From contig JAITYX010000148.1 of assembly GCA_021018815.1 (NCBI GenBank), positions 434,001 to 498,000 on the forward strand: a DNA stretch of 64,000 nt, read 5' to 3'. The DNA comes from Talinum fruticosum (lineage: Eukaryota; Streptophyta; Magnoliopsida; Caryophyllales; Talinaceae). Shown piece by piece: positions 1-9,639 of the stretch. Position numbers and translations under genes: made by a program. The notes under the pieces are model-generated. The model worked only from the letters and a program-made list of their open reading frames with translations. It made no database searches and had not been told where the DNA came from. The stretch's first letter is position 1, and each line of letters opens with the position of its first letter.

Positions 1-35
1 TAGATGTAGATTGAACAGTTCGATCGTTATATATA

Positions 36-130
36 CAGGGAAGGATCATGTGGACGCCCTCTTTTAGGTGAGCAAAATCAATCTTAGTCATCCAATTTTA
101 ATATGATGGCTCAAATTAAAAAAAAAAAAT
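36..130 (+). repeat. Left TIR of MULE 1
   Basis: The segment begins near CAGGGAAGGATCATG and contains TTTTAGGTGAGC. It is repeated inverted at 6940-7040 and directly, in slightly different form, at 7119-7235. The outer boundary is approximate because the flank is TA-rich. Confidence 0.75.
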
Positions 131-182
131 TAATTAGTTAAAAAAAGAATTTTTTTTTGGGAAGGGTTTTCAATCTGCTCAT

Positions 183-497
183 TCATTCTTCCCCGAGCTC
201 TCCTTCCTTTAGCTGAACCTTTTCTCTCTCTCCCTGCTTTGTCCTTGCATCCATGACGTTCCCCTCTAACTCAACCGTTGCCTTTGACCCGGCCCATCTA
301 GGCTCGGATGCCTCCCTCCTCCGTTTCACGAGTAGCCATTGCCCCCGACCAGCCTCATTCCCCGCCCCTGCACCGCCTAGCCCAGCTGCGGTCCCAGCCC
401 TAGCCTCGCCCAAGACAACTGCCTGTCCATGCCCCTGCACCGCCCAACCGCCACATCCCGTGCCCAACCGCCTATCTAGTACTCGAAACTCTAATTG
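183..497 (+). other. Pyrimidine-rich leader exon of MULE 1 ending at a splice donor
   Basis: This C/T-rich stretch corresponds to 7260-7634 of MULE 2. Both end in the same sequence, CTAATTG followed by GTAAGATATGA, a good plant 5' splice site. An open frame of about 80 codons crosses it (253-501), but it is proline- and serine-rich low-complexity sequence and is not conserved as protein in MULE 2. It is more likely untranslated leader. The splice site sequence recurs at 631-649, so MULE 1 has two candidate donors. Confidence 0.5.
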
Positions 498-906
498 GTA
501 AGATATGAACATTATAAATAATTTTTTGGGGTTAGGAACGTGTTTGGCTACTTATAAAGTTTCAGTGATCTAGTTTGATTCAAAATTTTTATTTAAGATA
601 TGAATCTTGAATTGCCTAAGTTTCGATAGACTAATTGGTAAGATATGAAACTTTTTTGGGTCTCTGTGATTTTTATTTCGCTTTTAACACTCGTGCTTTT
701 GTGTTCACCGGTTTAAAATTCCAATTGTAATTAGTAATATACTTAATTATCTTTAAGAAGAATTGAATTGATTGTGCTCGCCTTTGATTATGTAGGAAGA
801 TTTTTAGATCTTTAAGAAGTATTTCAAGGCTAATTTGGAGCTTTACGAAAACTTTTTGTTTTGGTTTTTAATAAGGATCAATTTGTATTATTATTTTTTT
901 GGCTAG

Positions 907-3900
907 ATTGTATTGAGGAAACTACTTAAGGAGAGAGTTCACAACATCAAACACCCGACAAATTCAAAAGTCCTATACGTGTTGTAAAGGAGTGGATAGG
1001 TGTTTGTAATGACGACTTAATATTGAAAGAAGGCTTAGAGTTTTCCAACTTGGAAGAATGTGAGAAATTTTATAAATCTTATGCTTATCATGTTGGTTTT
1101 AGCGTTCATAAATCGAGAACTAAGAAAACTAAAGCAGATACCGACAAGTATAAGTATTATGTTTGTTCTAAGAAGGATTTAAGCAAACTTCAACTAATGT
1201 GAAAAAGAATCGAAACGTGACGTTGACTAGGGAAGGTTGTAATCCTATGGTTGGTTTTAGAAGAACAAATAATGCAAGTTATGTGCTTTTCAAATTCTAT
1301 GAAGGTCATACACATTTATTTGCTATTCCTAGGAAATGACACATGTTAAATTCTAACAAGGGTGTGAATAATATGCATAGATCTTTATTCAAATCACTCA
1401 CTTATGCTATTATTAATCCTTCTAAAGCTCATCGTATCATAAAGGAGCAGGTTGGTGGTTTTGAAAATGTTGGATGTAGTAAGTAAGACTTGAAAAATTT
1501 TCAAAGGGATTTGAAAGATTTTATCAAGGATTCAGATGCACAAATGTTTATTGACAATTTTAAGAGAAAGAAAAAGGTTAATCCATTATTTTATTATGCT
1601 TACGAGTTAGATGTTGATGGTACACTTAAACACGTTTTACGGGCGGATGGTGTCGCAAGATTGAATTATTCATTATATGATGATGTGGTTTCTTTTGATA
1701 CAACATATGATACTAATAGATATAAAATGATATTTGCTCCATTTACTTGGGTTGGATAACCATAGATTGTATGTTACATTTGGGGCTGCATTATTGGGGG
1801 ATAAAAAGGTAGAATCCTTTATGTGGTTGTTTGATAAGTTCTTAGATGCAGTGGGTGGTCTTGTTTGTCTTATTATTGATCAAAATCCTACAATAAAACT
1901 AGCAATACAAGTAGCATTTCAGTCCACTATTCATAGATTTTGCATTTGGCATATCATGAGAAAATTATCCGAAAAAGTGGGATCCTCTTTGAATAGTAAT
2001 AATAATTTTCGTGTTCGATTCAAATCATGTGTCTACAACTCAGAAACCCCAATAGAATTTGAACAAGGGTTGCAAACTATTATCCAAGACTTTGGATTGC
2101 AAAATAATGTATGATTGTTGAGTTTGTATGGAATTCGGAATATGTGGATACCTGCCTATTTCAAGGATTTGTTTTTGGGAGAAGTTTTGAGAACCACATC
2201 TAGATCTGAAAGTGAGAATCAATTCTTTAGCAATTTCACAAATCCACATTTGAGTTTGGTTAAGTTACGGATACAATTTGAGAGTGCAGTAGAGTTGCAA
2301 AACCATGATCAATTGCGGGTGGATAACGATACCTCTTCTTTAGTTCTTGTATTAAAGAGCTCCAAAAATTTAGAGAAACATATAGGTGAATTTATATTTG
2401 TGCCTATTTTTGTATTTTTACTGTCATATCTCAATTCAAAAACCTATATTTATGGTAGTTTTTATAAATTTATAGGTGAGATTTATACATATGCTAACTT
2501 TTATAAGTTTCAAGATGAGCTATGGAATGCTTGTATAGAGTGTGAAGTTGATGATAGGCAAGCGACATATGAGGGGTTAGTTACTACTATAGCGAGATAA
2601 TAGCCGGAATAGGGTCATAAAAAGGCAAGTTATATATAATCCTTAGATTAAAAAGCGTCGAGCACAAAAAGCTGCACAGGGTCCTACAGCCCGGGCCCGA
2701 GCTTCAAGGCGAAGGCGCGACCTTTTTGGAGCGAGGCGCACTTTTTACATAAAAATGCTTGAAATTCATTCTCAACCCATATTTTTGAGAAATAAGAAAG
2801 ATAACACATCAAAACAGTATTTAGACAACATTTTAACTATTAAAGGCACCACATAATCTTAAGAACCAGAATTTAACATTCAAACATCTCAAAACACACT
2901 CTTAGAAGTCTAAAATAAAACAAGCAAGCATAGTCAAGACGAACTCGAACTGGGTTGATCCTCTATTCAAATTATAATAATCAACACAATTCACTATAAA
3001 CAATTATCACAATAAAAACAATTAAAAAATAACACTGAAAAAAATAACACAAAACTATAACACAATCCACCATAATTAAAAATAAAAACCCTTGATTCTT
3101 GACCCACTAAGTCGACCCACTGCCTCATAAGATCAAAAATAGGAGAATGATTAGTCCTCATAACTCTAGAAGAGGGATTCCAGTAAGAGATAAAAAAAAA
3201 AAAAAAGAAGAAGAAGAAGAAGGATCGAGTCATTGCCTCATAACACTTGGAAGAAGGAGTCCAAAAAAGCCCAAAAGAGCCCAAAACTAGAGAAAGAAAA
3301 AGAAGGGTTGAGAAGAAGGAAGAGGAAAAAAGAAGAAGAAGGAAAAATCGAAAACAAAGAAAGAAAACGAAGAGTAGAGTAGAAGAAGGAAGAGGAAAAA
3401 GAAGAAAAAGAAGAGCCCCAGAACAAAGCGCGCCCGACAAAAAGCCCAAAAAGCGTGCACTTTTCTGGGCTTTTTGGAGGGGCTGTGCTTGACCCCCAAA
3501 AGCCCGGAGGAGTGCGCCCAAGCTTTTTGCACCTAGGCACACCCGGGGCTCACTTTTTAAACTAAGATATAACCCCTCCAATCATTTTACACATTTTTCA
3601 TGCAAGATGTTCGAATGTGAAGGCATTCCTTGTCGCTATATATATATTATGTATTTTGAAGGGAAAAGCATTACGTGAGTTGTCCAGCTATTATATATTG
3701 AATAGATGGGCTAAAATGGCGGCAAGCAAGTCAATTTTTGATTTGAAAGGTGTGCTTTTAGAGGGACGCTCTCAAATGGATCATGAGGACAACTTAATTT
3801 CTAAAAATTGGTTAGACTTTTTGGATTGTATGTAAATAGCTAGAAGAGACATAGAAAAGCAAACTCTTAATAGCAAAAGACTTTTAAATGTTTTGAAAGA

Positions 3901-4152
3901 AGTAAAGGAGTTGAATGGTAATACAAATGAAAGTAAAATGAGTGCGCTTGAGTCATTTATTGGATCAAGTGCTCCCGAGCAAGTTGACATTCTTCCACCT
4001 AGACAATGTAACACCAAATAGAGTGGTAAACGAATTAAAGGTGGAAAGGAGAAAGCATTGGAACAATAATCAAAGAGGTTGGGTATTTGCAAAGCTTGTG
4101 GAGAACAAGGCTACTATGATAGTCGTAATTGTCCTTCAAAAAGGTCTTCATA
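907..4152 (+). pseudogene. FAR1-like MULE transposase pseudogene, copy 1
   Basis: The product was a FAR1/FHY3-type MULE transposase. The order is an N-terminal FAR1 DNA-binding (WRKY-GCM1-type zinc) region near 1035-1330 with the block FSNLEECEKFYKSY, a linker near 1490-1600, the MULE DDE region from about 1620 (VVSFDTTYDTNRYKM, where the D of SFDTT is the expected first acidic residue), and a C-terminal SWIM-type zinc region near 3580-3660, now weak (FECEGIPCR). A CxxC-containing tail lies at 4090-4140. The frame breaks several times, for example near 1190, 1340, 1480, 1750 and 2114, and a 925-bp element is inserted at 2642. A small intron near 2385-2485 aligns with the one in copy 2. It is clearly inactive. 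Loss of the reading frame is seen directly; the family call rests on motif recognition. Confidence 0.85.
2642..3566. mobile_element. hAT-like nonautonomous element, CTTAGATTAAAAAG family, copy 1
   Basis: The element starts CTTAGATTAAAAAGCG and ends CTTTTTAAACTAAG, which are inverted matches. It is flanked by ATATAATC (2634-2641) and ATATAACC (3567-3574), an 8-bp direct repeat with one mismatch. The uninterrupted target is visible in MULE 2 near 16528, which proves the insertion. Eight-bp duplications point to the hAT superfamily. No transposase is seen. The interior holds a purine-rich tract (3190-3420) whose long open frames are low-complexity artefacts. A second copy is at 61523-62648. Confidence 0.8.
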
Positions 4153-4489
4153 ATATAAGGTGATAATTAGCATTTTTAGTTGCACTTTATATTTTATTTT
4201 TATCGTGCTCTAATTACATAATATTTTTTTCTTTAGGTTGAACCGAAGATGCATAAGTGTTGGAGTACAAGTGCAACTAGCTATTTTGGAGACTTTGTTG
4301 ATGACTTTGGATGGGAAGCCGCTTAGCCGGAGAGCAATGGTTGTGTATTTTAGTCATTAGTTTATGTTAGAGAAGTTTTTGGAGATTTTTTTTGGGTTGT
4401 ACTCTTAAACAATATATATTAGTTTATTGCGTAATCATTAGTGTGTGAATTTTAAATATTGTGTTTCAATGGGAAGCAAGAGAGCAATT

Positions 4490-4800
4490 GAGTTAGATTC
4501 ATGTGTGTTTCAAGTTTCAAGTCTTGGCTTTTGAATGTGAGTTATATTCATGTGTGTTTAAAACTTCAAGTCTTGGGCTTTGAACTTGGCTTTGTGGATT
4601 GAGCATTAGGCTTAGTTGCATGAGCATTCGGTTGTATGTGAGTTACATTCATGTGTGTTTTAAGCCATGTTGTATGTGAGTTATATTCGTGTGTGTTTCA
4701 AGTTTCAAGTCTTGGCTTTTGAATGTGAGTTGTATTCATGTGTGTTTCAAGCCATGTTGTATGTGAGTTATATTCGTGTGTGTTTCAAACTTCAAGTCTT
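4490..4800 (+). repeat. Short interspersed direct repeats in MULE 1 3' region
   Basis: The motif GTGAGTTATATTC(A/G)TGTGTGTTT recurs about five times, usually followed by CAAGTTTCAAGTCTTGGC. A weaker version is at 17585-17705 in MULE 2. No coding potential is seen. The rest of 4153-4490 is AT-rich 3' flank of the transposase gene that aligns with 17104-17400. Confidence 0.6.
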
Positions 4801-4880
4801 GGCTTTATGGATCGAGCATTAGGCTTACTTGCATGATTTTTGTGCATTAATCTCTACACACATCAAGTTATAAAGCCTAG

Positions 4881-4945
4881 GTAGGATTTAAACCCACATC
4901 TCTATGCACTATTGCACGTTGCTCTACCTTTGAGTTAATAGGCTT
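4881..4945 (-). repeat. tRNA-like sequence in MULE 1 (SINE or tRNA-derived remnant)
   Basis: Read on the minus strand this resembles tRNA residues 7 to 65. It has an A-box-like TTAACTCAAAGGTAGAG, then about 30 bases, then a B-box-like GGGTTTAAATCC. The equivalent position of MULE 2 (18055-18119) keeps a related sequence. There is no CCA-adjacent acceptor stem pairing that I can trace, so a working tRNA gene is unlikely. Confidence 0.5.
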
Positions 4946-5300
4946 AAAAGTCCAACTTGATTCCACAATATTTAACATTTATACTGTAGCTGAACCAAGT
5001 CATACATCTAAACCACAACATTTATGCATTAATTGAGAGTTTGCACTTGAGAGTTTCACACAACAATAGCTGAACCAAGTCATGCATCTTGTACATGATA
5101 GTTTTACGATGCATGGTACTTCCTTAGCTAATGGACTCATGCTTATCGTCTCATGTTTCACTTGTAAGTGTACTTGAGACCGATGCTCGGTTATTTCCAT
5201 GGCTAACCTATATATCATTAGTGTTTCTCCCTTTTATTCCTTCATAGTTGGTGGTGAGACTATTGCTATTGACTCGTTTGTAGATAGTGCTTGTGCTCAG

Positions 5301-5368
5301 TATTTGTTAGTGGGTTCTATAAGTATTTGTTAGTGGGTTCTATAAGTATTTGTTAGTGGGTTTTGTAA
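5301..5368 (+). repeat. 23-bp tandem repeat, three units
   Basis: The unit TATTTGTTAGTGGGTTCTA plus TAAG is present three times head to tail. The third unit is slightly diverged at its end. Confidence 0.85.
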
Positions 5369-5849
5369 CCTAAAATGTTATTGTTTACGTGGTTGTGAAT
5401 ATGCTGATAATATAAAAAGAGTACATAATAGGAAAGTGTTGTTATTTAAAATTGCTGAAATGGTGATATTATGACTTATGACTTATGAGGAATGTCTTTG
5501 AACAAACAAAATTATTATAATAGGGAAGTTACATTCTTGTATATGAGAGTTTTATAGTATATGGTGTTTCCTTAGCTAATGGACTTTGGAGTTAGTGTTT
5601 GATAAGCAACAGATGGCTAGTTGGTTTACCTTGTTGGTTTTAATCTTTTACACTTTCATTTATACCACTCTTTATGCACATTTGATGAGACATTAGAAAC
5701 ACATGTCAAAAGCCACCTCTTAATATTTTCTTTTACAAGCTAGAACCGGCTTTCACAAGAACACACACAGACATAGTTGAATGTTCTTTACAACTTTAGA
5801 GTTAGTTACATGCATTGGAACCTTCTTTCAACAAAAAAGGTTAAAGGGT

Positions 5850-6260
5850 TCTTATGATCTTATCTAAGGTCTGAAATGACACAAATCAGTCTATTGTTAC
5901 AACAACTTCATGATAAGTTCATTGTTACAATTACTTCACCAATTAGTTTATTGTTACAATAACTTCACCAATCTCAATCTTGTTCGCAGACACTCACAAA
6001 CTCAAAGACATTTTTATAACAAAATTAAGAAAAATCTCACACACTATATTGCTACAACATAATTGAGCAAAACCTCACGAGATACTTACAAACATTATCA
6101 CAACAGCTAGAACAGAATTGAGCAAAATCTCACACACTTACGAGACATTGTTACAACATAATTGAGCAAAATCTCACGGATACTCATAAACAGTGATATA
6201 ACGAGTTACAACTGAATTAAGCAAAATCTCACAAACACTCATAGAGACAAAATTGAGCAA
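5850..6260 (+). repeat. Degenerate tandem array with GAGCAAAATCTCAC core
   Basis: Units of roughly 60-80 bases recur with the core ATTGAGCAAAATCTCAC and companion blocks TTGTTACAACA and ACACTCA. The array lies in the noncoding 3' part of MULE 1, between the transposase and the GA-rich stretch. The short frame at 6253-6453 begins inside the array and has no recognisable domain. I see no gene between 5640 and 6520. Confidence 0.6.
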
Positions 6261-6519
6261 ATTACTTGGTTCGACATTGTTACAACAACTTCAAGAATCT
6301 CAATCCTTTGCCTACTTTCTCAATTCCCACAATTACAAACATGAACCCAACTTATCCACGAATCAAAATCGTCTAAACATTAACATTAATCAGGATCAAC
6401 TGAAAAATCCAATACTGAATTTGATTTCTCTTTCCCAAATCAGAATCAATTGAAAAATCAAGAGAAATAAAAAAGGTGGATACATGCAATTTTCTCTCCC
6501 CAATTCGATTTTGATAGCC

Positions 6520-6905
6520 ACCAATGTGAGAGAGAGAGAGCGCGAGCTCGGGTGTGGAGAGAGATATAGAGAGAGAGATGGGCTCGGGGGTCAGCGATGA
6601 GAAAGAGAGAGTAAGGGGGCTCGGGGGTTAGTGACGAGAGAGAGAGAGGGAGGGGGTCAGCGACGAGAGAGGGGGTCGGTGACGAGAGAGAGAGAGGAAA
6701 GGGACTCTAGTGGTCGGCAATGAGAGAGAGATGGAAGGGGGTCCGCAATGAGAAATAGAGAGAGAGGGCGGTTGGGCTGGTGGGGCAAACGCCATGGCTG
6801 CAAAGCAAGGAGAGAGAGAGAAATGACGTTCAGCTGGAGCAACGAGAGAGAGGGCCACATATCTAATGGAAAGCTCGGCGAGACAATGAAAGCCCTTGAG
6901 GTTGA
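6520..6905. other. GA-rich low-complexity stretch inside MULE 1 right end
   Basis: Repeated GAGAGAGA blocks separated by GGGGGTCGG-like blocks fill this segment. Apparent frames on both strands are leucine/serine or arginine/glutamate simple sequence. The mirror position at the left end of the element is pyrimidine-rich, so the purine strand here may reflect a long inverted arrangement of leader-like sequence. Confidence 0.5.
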
Positions 6906-6939
6906 ACTCCTCTCAAAAAACAAATATTTTTCTTTTTTT

Positions 6940-7037
6940 TAATTAATTAAAAAATATTTTTAATTTGAATCATCAGATTATTAAATGGCTAGGATTGATT
7001 GTGCTCACCTAATAATTGGTGCTCATCTAAAAGGGTG

Positions 7038-7040
<3 letters not shown>
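6940..7040 (-). repeat. Right TIR of MULE 1
   Basis: The reverse complement reads GGACACCCTTTTAGATGAGC and continues with the same blocks as 55-130. It aligns equally well to the left end of MULE 2 at 7130-7235. The outermost ~15 bases expected from MULE 2 are missing and replaced by (TA)n. Confidence 0.75.

Positions 7041-7041
<1 letters not shown>

Positions 7042-7118
<77 letters not shown>
7042..7118. repeat. (TA)n microsatellite between the two MULEs
   Basis: About 38 uninterrupted TA units separate the right end of MULE 1 from the left end of MULE 2. The tyrosine/isoleucine frames here are artefacts. Confidence 0.95.
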
Positions 7119-7120
<2 letters not shown>

Positions 7121-7235
7121 AGGGTTCATATGCACACCCCCTTTTAGGTGAGCACCCTCTTTAGATGAGTACAACTAATCCTAGCCATCCAATTTAAATC
7201 TGATGGCTCAAATTAAAAACGCTTTAATTAATTAA
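7119..7235 (+). repeat. Left TIR of MULE 2
   Basis: It starts GGAGGGTTCATATGCACACC directly after (TA)n and contains TTTTAGGTGAGCACC and CTAGCCATCCAATTT. This is the best preserved of the three TIR copies. Confidence 0.75.
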
Positions 7236-7259
7236 AAAAGAAAAAAATTTTCGTGAGGG

Positions 7260-7634
7260 GCTCAACATGGGTAGTTTCATTCCGCCCGAGCTCCCGTTGG
7301 GTTTCTGCCCTCTCTGCTCCCGAGCCATCCGAAGCCTCTCCCTCTTTCTCCTCCTTACTTTATCTCACAGCCATGGCTTCTCCTGACCAGCCCAGCCACA
7401 CTCTCTCTCTGTCTTCCTTTACTCTCTGCAACCATAGCCGACAACCGACCTCTACTCGCTGCAGCCAGCCCAGGACAGTCCAACCGTTACCTCTGCCCAA
7501 CCACCGGTAGCGACAACGACTACCTCTGCCCAGCCACTGGGGGATGGTGACTTCCCCAGCTTGACCACCTGCCACATCTCGTGCCCAGCTTCCTACTACC
7601 AAGGGATCCAATTTCACTACCGAAACCCTAATTG
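7260..7634 (+). other. Pyrimidine-rich leader exon of MULE 2
   Basis: The segment is homologous in position to 183-497 of MULE 1 and ends with the same donor, GGTAAGATATGA. The intron appears to run to about 7861, where ACGAG precedes ATTGTACTGAGG, a block also present after the MULE 1 acceptor at 907. Confidence 0.5.
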
Positions 7635-7973
7635 GTAAGATATGAGAATTTATCAATTTAACTTAAATTAGATATTGAATTATTTATTCATATATTGAAT
7701 TCTTGTTCGTTTCATGTTTGATGTTTTGTTAAACTATGAAAATATTTATCACTTAGAAGTTTAATTATGAAGAAACAAAAACAAAGTATTTTGTGGAATC
7801 AAACTATACTTTTTTGTTTTGACTTTTGATATCGATAAATTGATAGTAAATTTTTTACGAGATTGTACTGAGGAAACTACTCATGGAGGGGTACACAACA
7901 TCAAACACTCGACAAATGTACAAGTCCTATACACATTGTAAAGGAGTGGATCACTACAGTAAAACAGTAAATT

Positions 7974-8340
7974 AGCGTCGGACAAAATCGGACGCTAAAT
8001 CCAGAAAATCCGACGCTAAACGTCTTTAGCGTCGGATTAGAGTCGGATAAAATTCTGACGCAGAAGACCTCGACGCTAAAAATTTCGCGTCGGATTCACC
8101 ATCCGACGCTAATTAGCGTCGGATTTAGCGTCGGATTGATCCGACGCTAATAGCGTCGGATTCTAATCCGACTCTAAATCCGACGCTATTAGCGTCGGAT
8201 TCGAATCCGACGCTAATTTCGTTTTCTTTTTATGCCCCGCTTCATTTTAGCGTCCGATTTTTGTGATTAGCGTCAGCCTTTTTGACTCAAATAGCGTCGG
8301 ATTTTGGGTGCGACGCGAAAATCCGACGCTAAATCTTCCA
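7974..8340. repeat. Left subterminal repeats of CACTA 1
   Basis: The motif (T/A)AGCGTCGGATT and its reverse complement AATCCGACGCTA occur well over ten times. In CACTA elements such repeats bind the element-encoded TNPA-type protein; binding here is inferred from that family knowledge. Confidence 0.9.
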
Positions 8341-8611
8341 TTATTTTGCCGTAGCTTTTTGAACATTTGTTATTCCGTTTTTACATATATTTCCTGCAAA
8401 ACATTTACATAAAAGTCTGACTTCTTCTCTACACAATAATATACGAATACACAAATACATTGTGATTCATTGTTTGCACAATCATCCACAAACCACCAAG
8501 TATTCATCATCCTAACAACCTCCAAATATCCAACAAACCAGTTCAAAGTTAAACAAAGCAATTCAACAAACAAACCAATTCAAAGTTCAATAAACAAACC
8601 ATGCTAAGAAA

Positions 8612-9617
8612 TTAGTTAGAACCACCGGACATCCTGTCAACTTGTGATTGGAGGTTTTGAATGAGTTTCATTGCTTCTTCCATGGCTTTTTGCTGACTCT
8701 CGACCATTTTTCTTTGCTCTTCCATGGCTTTTTGATGACTCTCAGTTAATTTTCTTTGCTGATCAAGTTGTTCTTGGGTTGATTGAAGTTGTGATTATAG
8801 CTGAGAATAAGCCGAGGAATTGTAGGTAGCACTTGTAGAGGATGTCGAGGCAGTAGGCTTCTCGTAGAACATTGTTGCGGAATTACCCAATCCATAGATG
8901 GTTGATTTTTGCTCCATCCACCCGACACCTCATAGTAGAGGGTCTCTGCCTCTTTTGTCCCCTCCCGAATACCACGCTCGGCTCTAACTCGCTTCATATT
9001 TTTCCTGCAAAAGGGAAAGCATCCATTGTACATTCAATATGAATATCCCCTACAATTGTCCATTTCACTCTATTTGCTTGTAAAGGTTTACGGAGATAAT
9101 ATTCTTACCCACAGAGATTTGGACCGGTCATCGACAAAAACCTTTCCAGATTGAGCATCATCCTTACTACGACTCCTCACAAACAATGCAGATGGAGTAG
9201 GATTCTTCCCTTCCTTAATCTAGGCATAAAAATATGCAATAAAGTTACACAAACTAAATTATGTGTATAAAATGAAAGAAAACCAAAATACTAGAGTTTA
9301 TACCATTTGGACTGCGAGATCTGCGGTTGAGACCGACCCTTGACTATGTAAGGTTCCTGCTTTTGGGCCTTCTGTCCTATTCTTGAAGCATTGGGCAGAT
9401 TTTTTTGAAATTCAGATGTACTTCTTAGCCCCTTCAACCTCTCTCGCCCCTCATCCGACAACCAAGTTATTGGTTTATCATCGGGCCTTTTTCCAGCCTT
9501 GCTCGCTAAATTCCTCAAATTTTTACCAACTTTCTTCTTCCACTCTGCATAGACTTCTTGAGAAAGTTCTGGAGCCCAAGTATACTTACCCTGTTTTATA
9601 CAAATATTAACAAACAT
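8612..9617 (-). pseudogene. TNPA-like (Transposase_24) protein of CACTA 1, truncated
   Basis: The minus strand holds exons of the second CACTA gene. One runs 9617-9291 (includes TWAPELSQEVYAEWKKK and PITWLSDEGRERL), a second about 9217-9119 ends at a GTAAGAAT donor, and the last runs from about 9004 to a stop at 8612. The last part encodes YGLGNSATMFYEKPT and then a glutamine-rich predicted coiled coil (QKAMEEQRKMVESQQKAMEE). The last exon needs a frame change and has a stop before the coiled coil. The N-terminal exons, visible in CACTA 2 at 37689-37864, are absent because of the deletion at about 9633. Such proteins are thought to bind subterminal repeats; this copy is not functional. Confidence 0.8.
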
Positions 9618-9639
9618 AAATTGAAAATATTAGTCTGAA

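Larger units (their letters stand above)
36..7040 (+). mobile_element. MULE 1: Mutator-like element with FAR1-type transposase
   Basis: This is a degraded Mutator-like element. The left end (about 36-130) and right end (about 6940-7040) are imperfect inverted copies of each other and share the core GGTGAGCA followed by a CTAGCCATCC-like block and an ATGGCTCAAATTAAA block. A FAR1-like transposase pseudogene lies between them in the plus orientation. Order inside is a pyrimidine-rich leader, an intron, the transposase, an AT-rich 3' region with short tandem repeats, and a GA-rich stretch before the right end. A hAT-like element is inserted at 2642. The right end stops in (TA)n, so no 9-bp target duplication can be read. 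The left TIR also matches the left end of the neighbouring MULE 2 copy. Confidence 0.8.

Noticed and set aside
253..501. Proline-rich 82-codon frame
   Set aside because: It sits in leader sequence of MULE 1, is low complexity, and MULE 2 does not preserve it.
3247..3492. Lysine/arginine-rich frame, and a similar Lys/Glu frame at 62024-62311
   Set aside because: Both lie in purine-rich tracts inside two copies of the same nonautonomous element; the protein sequence is not conserved between copies.
6989..7174. Open frame of alternating Ile/Tyr, also at 38359-38583
   Set aside because: It is the translation of (TA)n and not a gene.
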